NCBI GenBank assembly: GCA_022827685.1
Contig: JAJEIH010000052.1
Location: 1 to 39,088, forward strand
DNA from: Alphaproteobacteria bacterium
Lineage (GTDB): Bacteria > Pseudomonadota > Alphaproteobacteria > Bin95
Direction: 5' to 3'
Length of the DNA: 39,088 nucleotides
The notes beneath the pieces were generated by a model. That model did no database searches. It worked only from the letters and a program-made list of their open reading frames with translations, and had not been told where the DNA came from. Below, piece by piece: positions 17,765-26,341 of the stretch. The first letter of the stretch is position 1; each line of letters opens with the position of its first letter. The position numbers were made by a program, and so were the translations under genes.

Positions 17765-19537
17765 GTGAGCCCGGCCAGGGAGCTGCTCCAGCGTACCGCC
17801 ACCGGGCTCCGACAAGCCTTCGACGATGAACAAATGGCCTTGCTGGCGGTCGCGCTCGCGGTCGGGCTCGCCGCCGGATGCTGCGCCGTGCTGTTCCGGG
17901 AGCTGCTCGCGCTCTTCCAGTCGATCTTCCTCGGCACGGGCGAAGAAGACCTAACCGAGTTCGTCGCCGGACTCCCGGCCTGGAAAATCGTGCTTGCGCC
18001 CACCGTCGGCGGCCTGCTCGTGGGCATCTATATCCGCGTCTTTCTGCGCGGCCGGCCCATGGGAGTGGCGCAGGTGATGGAAGCGAGCGCCGCCGGCGGG
18101 CGCATGGAGCTCGTGCCGGCCCTGCACGGGGCGGTAGCGAACGCGCTCACGCTGGGGGCGGGCGGGTCGTCGGGCAGGGAGGGACCGGTCGTGCATCTGG
18201 GCGCGGCCGTCGCCTCATGGCTGGCGCGGCGGTTCCACAACCGGAGGGGCGCCGCCCGCACGCTGCTCGCCTGCGGCGTCGCCGGAGCGGTGGCGGCTTC
18301 GTTCAACGCGCCGTTCGCGGGCATTTTCTTCGCCCAGGAGGTGGTGATCGGCCGCTACGCCTTCGGCGCGCTCGTGCCGGTCGCCGTGTCCTCCGTGGTC
18401 GCAACCCTGATCTCGCACGCGGCATACGGGGCGTATCCGGCGTTCATCGTACCCGAGTTCAGCCTCGGCTCCTGGCTGGAATTTCCTGCCTTCGTGCTGC
18501 TCGGCGGCGTGACGGCGGTGACGGCCGTCATCTTCATCCGCTCCATCCGGATTACGGCCCGGCTGGCGGAAGCCTCGACGGTGCCGGCATGGTTGCGGCC
18601 CGCCCTTGCCGGCCTCGCGGTAGGGCTGATCGCGGTGGTCTTCCCGCAGGTGCTGGGCGTCGGATACGGCGCGACCGACAATGCCCTGAAAGCGGAATAC
18701 GGCCTCTGGCTGCTGATCGGGCTGATCGTCGCCAAGACCGCGGCAACGTCGCTCACCATAGGCGGCGGGTTCGGCGGCGGCGTGTTCAGCCCGTCGCTGT
18801 TCCTCGGCGCCATGCTGGGCGGCGCGTTCGGTTCCGTCGCGGGCTCGGTTGCGCCGCATCTCTTCGCCGGCGTCGGCGCCTACGCCATGGTCGGCATGGG
18901 CGCGATGGCCGGCGCGGTGCTGGGCGCGCCGATCTCCACCATCCTCATCATGGTGGAGCTCACCGGCGACTACCAGCTCACCATGGCCGTCACCATCGCC
19001 ACGGTGACGGCCGCCATGCTGACCCGCGCCTTGAACGGCGCGTCCTATTTCCGCACCGTCCTTGCGGAGAACGGCATCGACCTGGATGAGAGGCTGGAAA
19101 CGGACGCCATGCGGCAGATGCGGGTGCGCGGCGTGATGAGCGGGTCCTTCTCCTCCGTGCCGCGCACCATGAAGATGCGGGAGTTGCGGGTCGCGCTCGC
19201 GACGGCGCCCTATGGCGAACTCTTCGTCGTCGATCCGTCGAACCGCCTGTTCGGCACCATCACGCTCGCGGACCTGGACGAGGCCGCGTTCGATCCCGTG
19301 ATCCAGGACCTGATCTGCGCCGGAGACGCCGCAAGGCTGAACCCGCCCATGCTGACCGTCGAGGACGACCTCGAAAGCGCCTTCAACCTGATGGAGACGC
19401 GGCACGAGGAACATATCGCCGTGGTGGACAACCTGGTGGACCGGCACCTGGTCGGCTTCGTCCACGAGCGCGACGTGATGCTCGCCTACAACCGCGCCCT
19501 GGTCGATATGCACCGCCGCGGGGGAACGGCTTACTGA
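17765..19537 (+). CDS. ClC-family chloride channel/antiporter with CBS domains
   Basis: This 590-residue integral membrane protein has about 10-12 hydrophobic segments in residues 20-430. The anion-selectivity signatures are present: GSSGREGP with gating Glu139, and the downstream GGGFGGGVFSPSLFLGA loop. A pair of CBS domains fills about 440-590 (RVRGVMSGSFSSVP, FVVDPSNRLFGTITLADL, HIAVVDNLVDRHLVGFVHERDV), which in relatives bind adenine nucleotides and regulate gating. I placed the start at the GTG at 17765; an ATG at 17831 (before LLAVALAV) would also give an intact first helix. It moves chloride or similar anions, possibly coupled to protons. Confidence 0.92.
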   Translation: MSPARELLQRTATGLRQAFDDEQMALLAVALAVGLAAGCCAVLFRELLALFQSIFLGTGEEDLTEFVAGLPAWKIVLAPTVGGLLVGIYIRVFLRGRPMGVAQVMEASAAGGRMELVPALHGAVANALTLGAGGSSGREGPVVHLGAAVASWLARRFHNRRGAARTLLACGVAGAVAASFNAPFAGIFFAQEVVIGRYAFGALVPVAVSSVVATLISHAAYGAYPAFIVPEFSLGSWLEFPAFVLLGGVTAVTAVIFIRSIRITARLAEASTVPAWLRPALAGLAVGLIAVVFPQVLGVGYGATDNALKAEYGLWLLIGLIVAKTAATSLTIGGGFGGGVFSPSLFLGAMLGGAFGSVAGSVAPHLFAGVGAYAMVGMGAMAGAVLGAPISTILIMVELTGDYQLTMAVTIATVTAAMLTRALNGASYFRTVLAENGIDLDERLETDAMRQMRVRGVMSGSFSSVPRTMKMRELRVALATAPYGELFVVDPSNRLFGTITLADLDEAAFDPVIQDLICAGDAARLNPPMLTVEDDLESAFNLMETRHEEHIAVVDNLVDRHLVGFVHERDVMLAYNRALVDMHRRGGTAY

Positions 19538-19544
19538 CTTCGGC

Positions 19545-20501
19545 TCATTCCTCGCCGGAAGGCGTGCGGCCGATATTGTGGCCGCGGAGGTCCCGCGGGT
19601 CGGGGGGCACGACACTGGCCGCGATGGAGGCGTCGAGAGCCTCGAATTCGCTGTAGCCGATCGTTTCGTAGAGCTCCGCCCGGCTCTGCATCGAGTCCAG
19701 CAGGGCCTCGGTGCTGTCGGCGTCGGCCAGATGCGCATACATGTCGGCCATGGCCTTCGCCGCGATGCGCAGGGACGAGACCGGCCAGATCACTACCTTG
19801 CAGCCCATCGCCTCGAACTGCGCGCCGGTGAAATAGGGGGTGCGGCCGAACTCCGTCATGTTCGCCATGATCGGTGCGTTCACCGAGGACGAGAACCGCC
19901 GGAACATGGCCTCATTGGTGAGCGCGTCCGCGAACACGATGTCCGCGCCGGCCTCGATATAGAGCCGGGCGCGCTCGATGCCGCCTTCCAGGCCCTCCTG
20001 GGCGACGGCGTCCGTGCGCGCGATGATGCGCAGATGCGTCCGCGCCCGGTGCGCGGCCTCCACCTTGCGCGCCATCTCTTCGGGGGCCGCGAGCTGCTTG
20101 TCGTTCAGATGCCCGCATTTCTTCGGCAGCAGCTGGTCCTCGATCTGCACGGCTGCGGCGCCGGCGGCCTCCAGTTCGCGGACCGTGCGCATGACGTTCA
20201 GCACTTCGCCATAGCCGGTATCGGCGTCCACGATGAGCGGCGCCTGCGTCGCGCGGTAAATGCTGCGGACGTGGTGGCAGAGCTCGTCCAGTCCGATCAC
20301 GCCCAGGTCCGGCAGGCCCATCGAAGCCGTGACCGCCGCGCCGGAGACGTAGAGGCACTCGAAGCCGGCCCGCCTGGCGAGCAGGCCGGCCATCGCATTG
20401 TGCGCGCCGGGCGCCCGCAGGATTCCGGGCCGGTCCAGCAGGGCGGCGAAGCGCTCCCCGGCCGGCTGCTTGATCCACCGGTCATTGGTAAGCCAGGTCA
20501 T
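19545..20501 (-). CDS. Isocitrate lyase/PEP mutase family lyase (PrpB-like)
   Basis: This 318-residue TIM-barrel lyase belongs to the methylisocitrate lyase/oxaloacetate decarboxylase group. Active-site strings are visible: SGAAVTASMGLPD, VDADTGYGE (metal-binding Asp residues), the loop KKCGH with catalytic Cys129, and IARTDAVAQEG. If it is a true PrpB it splits 2-methylisocitrate to pyruvate and succinate, finishing propionate oxidation. No prpC or acnD lies nearby, so related activities (2,3-dimethylmalate lyase, carboxyvinyl-carboxyphosphonate-type enzymes) are possible. The ATG at 20501 has GGAGGAGG upstream. The gene is downstream of the transporter/ligase operon on the same strand but separated from it by about 110 bases of non-coding sequence plus an antitoxin-like remnant. 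Confidence 0.88.
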   Translation of the reverse strand: MTWLTNDRWIKQPAGERFAALLDRPGILRAPGAHNAMAGLLARRAGFECLYVSGAAVTASMGLPDLGVIGLDELCHHVRSIYRATQAPLIVDADTGYGEVLNVMRTVRELEAAGAAAVQIEDQLLPKKCGHLNDKQLAAPEEMARKVEAAHRARTHLRIIARTDAVAQEGLEGGIERARLYIEAGADIVFADALTNEAMFRRFSSSVNAPIMANMTEFGRTPYFTGAQFEAMGCKVVIWPVSSLRIAAKAMADMYAHLADADSTEALLDSMQSRAELYETIGYSEFEALDASIAASVVPPDPRDLRGHNIGRTPSGEE

Positions 20502-20569
20502 CGAACCTCCTCCGGCGGCAACCCTTGCAACCGGCGCTGTCAGTCGAGCCGTTCCCGGGTCTCTGCTTC

Positions 20570-20585
20570 GCCCCCGCCCGGGGGC
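20570..20585. repeat. GC hairpin upstream of the PrpB-like gene
   Basis: A perfect inverted repeat GCCCCC-GCCC-GGGGGC can form a six-pair stem with a four-base loop. There is no T-run on either side, so it is not a standard terminator, but it lies between the end of the antitoxin-like remnant and the PrpB-like gene, where a transcriptional boundary is expected. Confidence 0.4.
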
Positions 20586-20613
20586 ACTTGACGACAGGAG
20601 CCGTTGCTCCCGA

Positions 20614-20829
20614 CTACCGTTCGGCTTTCCACTCCACATCGACCGGAGCCGTCAAGTCGGTTCCCGGCGGAATTTCGACGGTTCCCTTGAGAGCACCGAA
20701 GATTTGCGAGAAAGACCCGGGATTGCCCGTTCCCGTCGAACCTTCCGCGCTCTCTTGCTGCGGTAATCGGCCGCCGGATTTCCGGGTCCGTCCGGCAGCT
20801 CTTTCTCCGGATGACATGCTCACTGTCAT
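20614..20829 (-). pseudogene. Antitoxin-like C-terminal fragment or small ORF
   Basis: This reading frame of up to 71 residues begins with an ATG five bases after the stop of the PaaK-like gene. Its last 30 residues (IFGALKGTVEIPPGTDLTAP, then an EW-x-AER end) closely resemble the C-terminal tails of Phd/VapB-type antitoxins, which end with a short toxin-binding stretch. The first 40 residues are polar, glycine- and serine-rich, and lack the beta-strand/helix DNA-binding part such antitoxins have. The simplest reading is a degraded antitoxin with its N-terminus lost; no toxin gene is next to it. A short functional peptide cannot be excluded. Confidence 0.45.
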
Positions 20830-20834
20830 TGGCC

Positions 20835-22073
20835 TCAGTCGTAGCTGCGCTGGTCGTCTATGACCTTGCCGTCGTTCGGCAGGGAGTCGGCGAACTCGAT
20901 GCGGCCGCGCATCTTGCACTCGGCGCGGAAGCTCTCGGCGACGGCGTCCCGGAAGCCGTCGTCGCGGGCGGCCGCCTCGACCATCAGGGTGGCGGTGTCG
21001 AGATTGTTCTCGGAGCCGACCACGAGCCGGAGCCGCGCAATCTCCGCGTGGCGGGCCAGCACGCGGTTCACCTGCTCCGGGCGGATGAACATGCCGCGCA
21101 CCTTTGCCGTCTGGTCCGCCCGGCCCATCCAGCCCTTGATGCGGGTGTTCGTGCGCCCGCAGGAGCTTTGCCCCGCATCGACGGCCGACATGTCGCCGGT
21201 CGCGAAGCGGAAGAGCGGATAGTCGTCGGTCAGGGTCGTCACCACGACCTCGCCGACCTCGCCGTCCGGCACCGGATCGCCCGAGCCGGGCCGGACGATC
21301 TCCACGATCACGCCCTCGGCGAGCACCATGCCTTCCAGCGCAGGCGTCTCATAGGCGACCAGCCCGACATCGGCCGTGCCGTAGTTCTGCATCACATTGA
21401 CGCCCTTGCCCCGGATTTCCGCCCTGAGCGAGGGGAAGAGCGCGCCGCCGCCGACCAGCGCCTTGGAGAGCGAGGGCAGCGCTGTCCCCATCTCTTCGGC
21501 CTTGTCCAGCACGATCTTCAGGAAATCGGGCGTGCCCATGAAGCCGACGGCGCCGAAATGCCGGATTGCCTCGACCTGCTGTTCGGTCTGGCCGACGCCG
21601 CCGGGAAACACCGTGCAGCCGAGCGCCTCCGCCGCGCTTTCCATCATGAAGGCGCCGGGCGTGAAGTGGTAGCTGAAGGTGTTGTGGACGACGTCGCCCT
21701 TGCGGAAGCCCGCGGCGTGGAGCGAGCGCGCGCCCCGGAACCAGTCGGGTTTCGCGCCCATGGGCTCGCAGATCGGCCCGGGCGAGCGGAACACGCGCCG
21801 GAATTCGCCCACGGGCACGATCGTCATGCCGCCGAAGGGCGGGTCCGCCGCCTGCACTTCCATCAGGTCGGACTTGCGGGTGACGGGCAGGGCCGCCAGC
21901 GCGTCCCGGGAGGTGATGTCGCCGGCCTCGACCCCGGCGAGCGCCCGCCGCCAGTAAGGCGCCCTGTCCTTTGCAAGAGCGATCAGACCGCGCAACTCGT
22001 CGAGCTGCTCGCGCTCACGCTGTTCCGGGTCCCGGATCTCCAGCTTGTCGTAAAAGTCGCCGTTTGCAGTCAT
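20835..22073 (-). CDS. PaaK-like adenylate-forming CoA ligase
   Basis: This 412-residue protein of the phenylacetate-CoA ligase-like group closes a LIV-transporter operon. The fold is evident from ALPVTRKSDLMEV, VGFMGTPDFLKIVL, ALVGGGALFPSLRAEI, NVMQNYGTADVGL and FRFATGDMSAV. The usual P-loop SSGTTGxP is replaced by SPGPICEP at residues 97-104, while the C-terminal catalytic-lysine region (LPNDGK, Lys403) is kept. Operon relatives of this type share the altered loop, in my recollection. It may activate an aromatic or other carboxylic acid brought in by the transporter, using ATP and CoA. Start and stop are clear; the LivF stop lies six bases upstream. Confidence 0.85.
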   Translation of the reverse strand: MTANGDFYDKLEIRDPEQREREQLDELRGLIALAKDRAPYWRRALAGVEAGDITSRDALAALPVTRKSDLMEVQAADPPFGGMTIVPVGEFRRVFRSPGPICEPMGAKPDWFRGARSLHAAGFRKGDVVHNTFSYHFTPGAFMMESAAEALGCTVFPGGVGQTEQQVEAIRHFGAVGFMGTPDFLKIVLDKAEEMGTALPSLSKALVGGGALFPSLRAEIRGKGVNVMQNYGTADVGLVAYETPALEGMVLAEGVIVEIVRPGSGDPVPDGEVGEVVVTTLTDDYPLFRFATGDMSAVDAGQSSCGRTNTRIKGWMGRADQTAKVRGMFIRPEQVNRVLARHAEIARLRLVVGSENNLDTATLMVEAAARDDGFRDAVAESFRAECKMRGRIEFADSLPNDGKVIDDQRSYD

Positions 22074-22079
22074 GGTGCC

Positions 22080-22892
22080 TCATACCCAGCGTTTGCGCCG
22101 ACGATAGAATTTGATGTCCCGGTAGCTCCTGCGTCCGGTCGAGCTGATGCCGAGATAGAACTCCTTGACATCCTCGTTCTCGCGAAGATCGGCGGCCTCG
22201 CCGTCCATGACGATGCGTCCGTTCTCCAGGATGTAGCCGTAATGGGCGTATTTGAGCGCCATGTTGGTGTTCTGCTCGGCCAGCAGGATCGAGCAGTTTT
22301 CCTCTTCGTTGATGCGCTTGACGATCTCGAAGATCTGCTCGACGAGCTGCGGGGCGAGGCCCATGGACGGTTCGTCCAGCAGGATCATCTGCGGCCTCGA
22401 CATGAGCGCGCGGCCGATGGCGCACATCTGCTGCTCGCCGCCGGAAATATAGCCGGCGAGGCTCTTGCGCCGGCTCTTGAGGGCCGGGAAATATCCGTAA
22501 ACCGCATCGAGGTCGTCATTGAGTTCCGACCGGCGGGCATGGCGCGTATAGGCGCCCGTCAGCAGGTTTTCCTCGACGGTCAAATGTTCGAAACAATGGC
22601 GGCCTTCCATCACCTGGATGACGCCCTTGCGCACGAGGTCGGTCGGCGTCAGCGCGTCGATCTGCTCGCCGCGGTAGAGGATCGAGCCCTTGGTGACCTC
22701 GCCGCGCTCGGCGCGCAGCAGGTTGGAGACGGCCTTGAGGGTTGTCGTCTTGCCGGCCCCGTTCGCGCCGAGGAGGGTAACGATACCCCCCTTCGGCACG
22801 TGGAGGGAGACGCCCTTCAGCACGAGGATGACGTGGTCGTAAATGACCTCGACATTGTTGACTTCGAGGACGTTGCCAACGGTCTCGTTCAT
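22080..22892 (-). CDS. livF: LIV-type ABC transporter ATPase LivF
   Basis: This 270-residue cytoplasmic ATPase of a branched-chain amino acid-type importer has Walker A (LLGANGAGKTTT), the Q-loop region (VIQVMEGRHCFEHLTVEENL), signature SGGEQQM, Walker B (MILLDEPSMGL) and the switch His-containing region replaced by LLAEQNTNMA, which is typical of LivF. The C-terminus carries a basic extension (YRDIKFYRRRKRW) beyond ordinary LivF, seen in LIV systems linked to acyl-CoA ligases. It pairs with LivG below the permeases LivH and LivM. The context makes a carboxylic acid a better substrate guess than an amino acid. Confidence 0.93.
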   Translation of the reverse strand: MNETVGNVLEVNNVEVIYDHVILVLKGVSLHVPKGGIVTLLGANGAGKTTTLKAVSNLLRAERGEVTKGSILYRGEQIDALTPTDLVRKGVIQVMEGRHCFEHLTVEENLLTGAYTRHARRSELNDDLDAVYGYFPALKSRRKSLAGYISGGEQQMCAIGRALMSRPQMILLDEPSMGLAPQLVEQIFEIVKRINEEENCSILLAEQNTNMALKYAHYGYILENGRIVMDGEAADLRENEDVKEFYLGISSTGRRSYRDIKFYRRRKRWV

Positions 22893-22931
22893 GGGCTTCC
22901 GGGCCTCTCCCGCCAGTGGGGCAGAACCGCT

Positions 22932-24239
22932 CTATGCCGAGCAGTCGCGCGGGGTGATGTTGTTCTCCTGGGCGTATTGCGCCGCGTCCTGCTCGATGAG
23001 CGGGCGGACGATCTCGGTCATCGCCGGGATCCAGTCGGTGATGATCTCCCAGGCGTTGCCGTTCCACTGCTGGACCAGGATCGCCGGGTTGGTGCCCTCA
23101 TGGTTCATGCAGGTCACGGTGGTCGGCGGCATCAGCCCGGTAAGTCCGAGCGCTTCCACATCCTCGGCGGAAAGGTCGAGGTTCTCCAACGCCCAGCGCA
23201 CCTGCTCGCCCGAGACATGCTTGCCCTTGCCGTATTTTTCCTGGGCCAGCCGCACCGCCTCGACGACGAAGGCGGCATTGACCATGCCGCGGTTGTAGAG
23301 CACCGTCCCCATGTCGTCGCCGCCCTTCAGGCCGCTCACGCCTTTCAGCGCCTCGAACACCTTGTAGCCGGTGCCGGCGCCGTTGAAGGTCGCGCCCTTG
23401 TAACCGATCGCGCCCTCGCCGGCCGGCAACACGTCAGGCTCCGCAGCGGACCACCAGTTGCCGATGAACCGGCTCATGTCGAACTTGATGTTCGCGGCTT
23501 CCTTGACCGCCGTCGAGTTCATCGCACCCCAGCCCCACATGATGGCGTAGGCCGGCTTGGTGCGGCGAATATTCAGCCAGATCGACTTCTGTTCCGTCAT
23601 CGTGGCCGGCGGCACCGGATACTTGTCGTAAGTGAAGCCGAACTTCTCGGCGAGGATGTCGAAGGTCGGGATCGGCTCGCGCCCATACGGGTGGTCGAGG
23701 TAGATGAACGCGAAACGCTGGCCCTTCAGCGCCTCGAGCCCGCCCGTCTCGTTGGCGATGTACTGGACGACCGCCGTGGCCTGGCTCCAGTAAGTCGAGG
23801 GGAAGTTGAAGACGTAGGGGAACACCCGTCCGTCAGCGGAACTGGTGCGGCCGTAGCCCATCGACAGGATCGGAATCTTGTCGTTGGTAGCTTTCTCGAT
23901 CAGGGCGTAGGTGGTGCCGGTGGACCAGGGGCTGAGCACCGTGGCGCCGCCGTTCTTGTCCTTCAGGCGGTCATAGCACTCGACGCCGCGGTCGGTCTTG
24001 TAGCCGGTCTCGCACTCCTCGACGATGAACTTGACGCCGTTGACGCCGCCGTCCCGCTCGTTGATGAGCTGGAAGTAGTCGACATAGCCGTTGGCGAACG
24101 GAGTGCCGTTCGGGGCGTAGGCGCCTGTGCGGTAGGAGAGGACGGGGATGTACTGTCCCTCCTGGGCCTGGGCAACAGCAATGGCGCCAACCGCAACGGC
24201 TGCGGCCAGACCCGCTGTCGCCAGTTTCTTCGTAAGCAT
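22932..24239 (-). CDS. LIV-type ABC transporter substrate-binding protein
   Basis: This 435-residue periplasmic binding protein of the Leu/Ile/Val-binding type 1 fold has a signal peptide (residues 1 to about 26, ending AQAQ). The mature part opens with the ligand-binding strings YIPVLSYRTGAYAPNG and FANGYVDYFQLINERDGGVNG, and shows a Cys pair (EECETG, VECYDR) plus a late disulfide-like pair. LivK of true amino acid systems is about 370 residues; this longer form goes with carboxylate or aromatic-acid LIV systems. A strong GGGAGG precedes the ATG. It sits between livM and livF with 57- and 39-base gaps, the usual place for higher expression of the binding protein. Confidence 0.93.
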   Translation of the reverse strand: MLTKKLATAGLAAAVAVGAIAVAQAQEGQYIPVLSYRTGAYAPNGTPFANGYVDYFQLINERDGGVNGVKFIVEECETGYKTDRGVECYDRLKDKNGGATVLSPWSTGTTYALIEKATNDKIPILSMGYGRTSSADGRVFPYVFNFPSTYWSQATAVVQYIANETGGLEALKGQRFAFIYLDHPYGREPIPTFDILAEKFGFTYDKYPVPPATMTEQKSIWLNIRRTKPAYAIMWGWGAMNSTAVKEAANIKFDMSRFIGNWWSAAEPDVLPAGEGAIGYKGATFNGAGTGYKVFEALKGVSGLKGGDDMGTVLYNRGMVNAAFVVEAVRLAQEKYGKGKHVSGEQVRWALENLDLSAEDVEALGLTGLMPPTTVTCMNHEGTNPAILVQQWNGNAWEIITDWIPAMTEIVRPLIEQDAAQYAQENNITPRDCSA

Positions 24240-24297
24240 GATGGGGACCTCCCTTGGGTTTCTGCCTCATCGGCGTTGCGGCTGTCTCCCGCGACGG

Positions 24298-25374
24298 TCA
24301 ATACGGGAACGGCCAGAGGCGCAGCTTTTCCTTGGCGATCTGCCAGAGCCGCGCCAGACCATGCGGTTCGACGATCAGGAAGAAGATGATCAGAGCGCCG
24401 AACAGCATGAACTCGATGTGGGTGATTGTATCGCCTGCGACGGTGTATCCGAACCATCCCGGCGCGCTGTTGAGGAAGATCGGCAGCAGGAAGATGAACG
24501 CGGCGCCGAGGAAGGAGCCGAGCACGCTGCCGAGGCCGCCGACGATGACCATGAACAGCACCTGGAAGGATCGGTTGATGTCGAAGGCGGTGGGCTCCAC
24601 CGTGTTGATGTAGCACATGGCCCAGAGCGCGCCGGCGACCCCGCAATAGAAGCTGGAGATTGCGAAGGCGGAGAGCTTGGTCGGCAGCGGCCGGATTCCG
24701 ATCAGCTCCGCCGCGATGTCCATGTCCCGGATCGCCATCCAGGAGCGCCCGATACGCGAGCGCGCCATGTTGCGGGCGATCCAGGCAAGCGCGATGACGA
24801 AGGCCAGCACGAACAGGTATTTCGCCTCGTTGGTCGCCGTAGCGCCCGTCACGTCGAAACCCAGCACGCTGCGCGGCGGCGCCGTCGGCACGCCCGAGAT
24901 CGAATAGTTGACGAACCACGGCACCTTGACGAACAGCCATAGCAGGAAGAACTGCGCGGCCAGCGTCGCGACCGCGAGGTAGAAGCCCTTGATGCGCAGG
25001 CTCGGCAGGCCGAAGGCGATGCCGATGGCGGCCGCGCAGAGCCCGGCCAGCGGGATCACGATCCAGATCGGCATCCAGGTGATGTTGGTCGCGATCTTGT
25101 AGGCCAGATAGGCCCCCGCCGCCATGAACGCGCCCGTGCCGAGCGAGAGCTGGCCGCAATAGCCCGTCAGGATGTTGAGCCCGAGCGCGGCTATCGACAG
25201 GATCAGCACCGGGATCAGGATCGAGGCGATCAGATATTCGCTCGCAAGCAGCGGGATGCCGACGATGGCGAAGATCGTCAACCCGACCACGAATACGCGG
25301 TCGAGCGGAATCGTCAACATCGCCTGGTCGGCGGAATAGCTGGTCTTGAACTGTCCGGCTTCGCGGTAAAGCAT
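24298..25374 (-). CDS. livM: LIV-type ABC transporter permease LivM
   Basis: This 358-residue inner-membrane permease has about nine to ten hydrophobic segments. The conserved early segment ALGLNILTGYCGQLSLGTGAF, the RIKGFYLAVATLA string and the C-terminal cytoplasmic coupling loop around RSRIGRSWMAIRDMDIAAELIGI identify LivM; the latter contacts the ATPases. It follows LivH by four bases and precedes the binding-protein gene. The C-terminal tail (ARLWQIAKEKLRLWPFPY) is basic and aromatic, as in LIV permeases of acyl-ligase-associated systems. It forms the heterodimeric channel with LivH. Confidence 0.93.
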   Translation of the reverse strand: MLYREAGQFKTSYSADQAMLTIPLDRVFVVGLTIFAIVGIPLLASEYLIASILIPVLILSIAALGLNILTGYCGQLSLGTGAFMAAGAYLAYKIATNITWMPIWIVIPLAGLCAAAIGIAFGLPSLRIKGFYLAVATLAAQFFLLWLFVKVPWFVNYSISGVPTAPPRSVLGFDVTGATATNEAKYLFVLAFVIALAWIARNMARSRIGRSWMAIRDMDIAAELIGIRPLPTKLSAFAISSFYCGVAGALWAMCYINTVEPTAFDINRSFQVLFMVIVGGLGSVLGSFLGAAFIFLLPIFLNSAPGWFGYTVAGDTITHIEFMLFGALIIFFLIVEPHGLARLWQIAKEKLRLWPFPY

Positions 25375-25378
25375 CAGG

Positions 25379-26329
25379 TCATACCCGTTCGATGATCTTC
25401 TCGCCGAACAGGCCCTGCGGCCTGAAGAACAGGAAGATCATGGCCACGATATAGGCGAACCATTCCTCGGTCGCGCCTTCGAGCAGGGGCACGCCCCAGT
25501 AGTTCTCGAACAGCTTTTCGCCCGCGCCGACGATCAGGCCGCCGATAATGGCGCCGGGGATAGAGGTGAATCCGCCGAGAATCAGAACCGGCAAGGCCTT
25601 GAGCGCAATGGTGGACAGCGCGAACTGCACGCCGAGCTTGGCGCCCCACATGATGCCGGCGACCAGTGCGACGAAACCGGCCACCGCCCATACGATCACC
25701 CAGATATTGTTGAGCGGGATGCCGACCGAGAGTGCCGCCTGGTGGTCGTCGGCGACCGCGCGCAGCGCCCGCCCGACCGGCGTGAAGTGGAAGAAGAGCG
25801 CCAGCACCGTGACCAGGAACGCTGCGATCACGCCGGCGAACAGGTCCGAGGACTGCACCAGGATCTCGCCGAAACCCGCCTCCCAGAAGAGCGCCGCGTC
25901 CGGAATTCCGACCCGGACCGGGCGCACATCCCCGCCCCATATTGATTCGCCGAACCCTTCCAGGAAGAAGGCGATGCCAATGGTCGCCATGAACAGGATG
26001 ATCGGGTCCTGGTTCACGAGCGGGCGCAGAACGAGGCGGTCCACGGCGAAGGCAAGGGCAGTCATGATGCCGATCGTGATGACGAAGGCCAGAATCGGGT
26101 GAACGCCCAGGTCCATCAGCCCGACGAAGTTCAATGCGGCGAACAGAACGAAGATGCCCTGGGCGAAGTTGAAGATGCCGGAGGCCTTGAAGATCAACAC
26201 GAAGCCCAGCGCCACGAGCGAATACATGACGCCCGACATCAGCCCGCCGATCAGCACCTCTGCCAGGAAAGCCGGCTCGACGACCATTTGCACGAACGGG
26301 TCGATGAAGATGAGGTAAAGGGTTTCCAT
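25379..26329 (-). CDS. livH: LIV-type ABC transporter permease LivH
   Basis: This 316-residue inner-membrane permease has about eight hydrophobic helices. The LivH marks are the N-terminal LIGGLMSGVMYSLVALGFVLIFKASGIFNFAQG, the coupling region GRALRAVADDHQAALSVGIPLNNI, and the late IVGAGEKLFENYW. It precedes livM by four bases and follows livG by 12 bases on the same strand. Together with LivM it makes the translocation path. The N-terminal stretch (METLYLIFIDPFVQMVVEP) is longer than in amino acid LivH proteins, matching other LIV systems with CoA-ligase partners. Confidence 0.93.
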   Translation of the reverse strand: METLYLIFIDPFVQMVVEPAFLAEVLIGGLMSGVMYSLVALGFVLIFKASGIFNFAQGIFVLFAALNFVGLMDLGVHPILAFVITIGIMTALAFAVDRLVLRPLVNQDPIILFMATIGIAFFLEGFGESIWGGDVRPVRVGIPDAALFWEAGFGEILVQSSDLFAGVIAAFLVTVLALFFHFTPVGRALRAVADDHQAALSVGIPLNNIWVIVWAVAGFVALVAGIMWGAKLGVQFALSTIALKALPVLILGGFTSIPGAIIGGLIVGAGEKLFENYWGVPLLEGATEEWFAYIVAMIFLFFRPQGLFGEKIIERV

Positions 26330-26341
26330 CGCCGAACCGTC

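Noticed and set aside
20811-24389. 1192-codon open frame on the plus strand
   Set aside because: It lies opposite the PaaK-like, livF and binding-protein genes and has the His/Asp/Arg-rich composition of antisense frames in GC-rich DNA.
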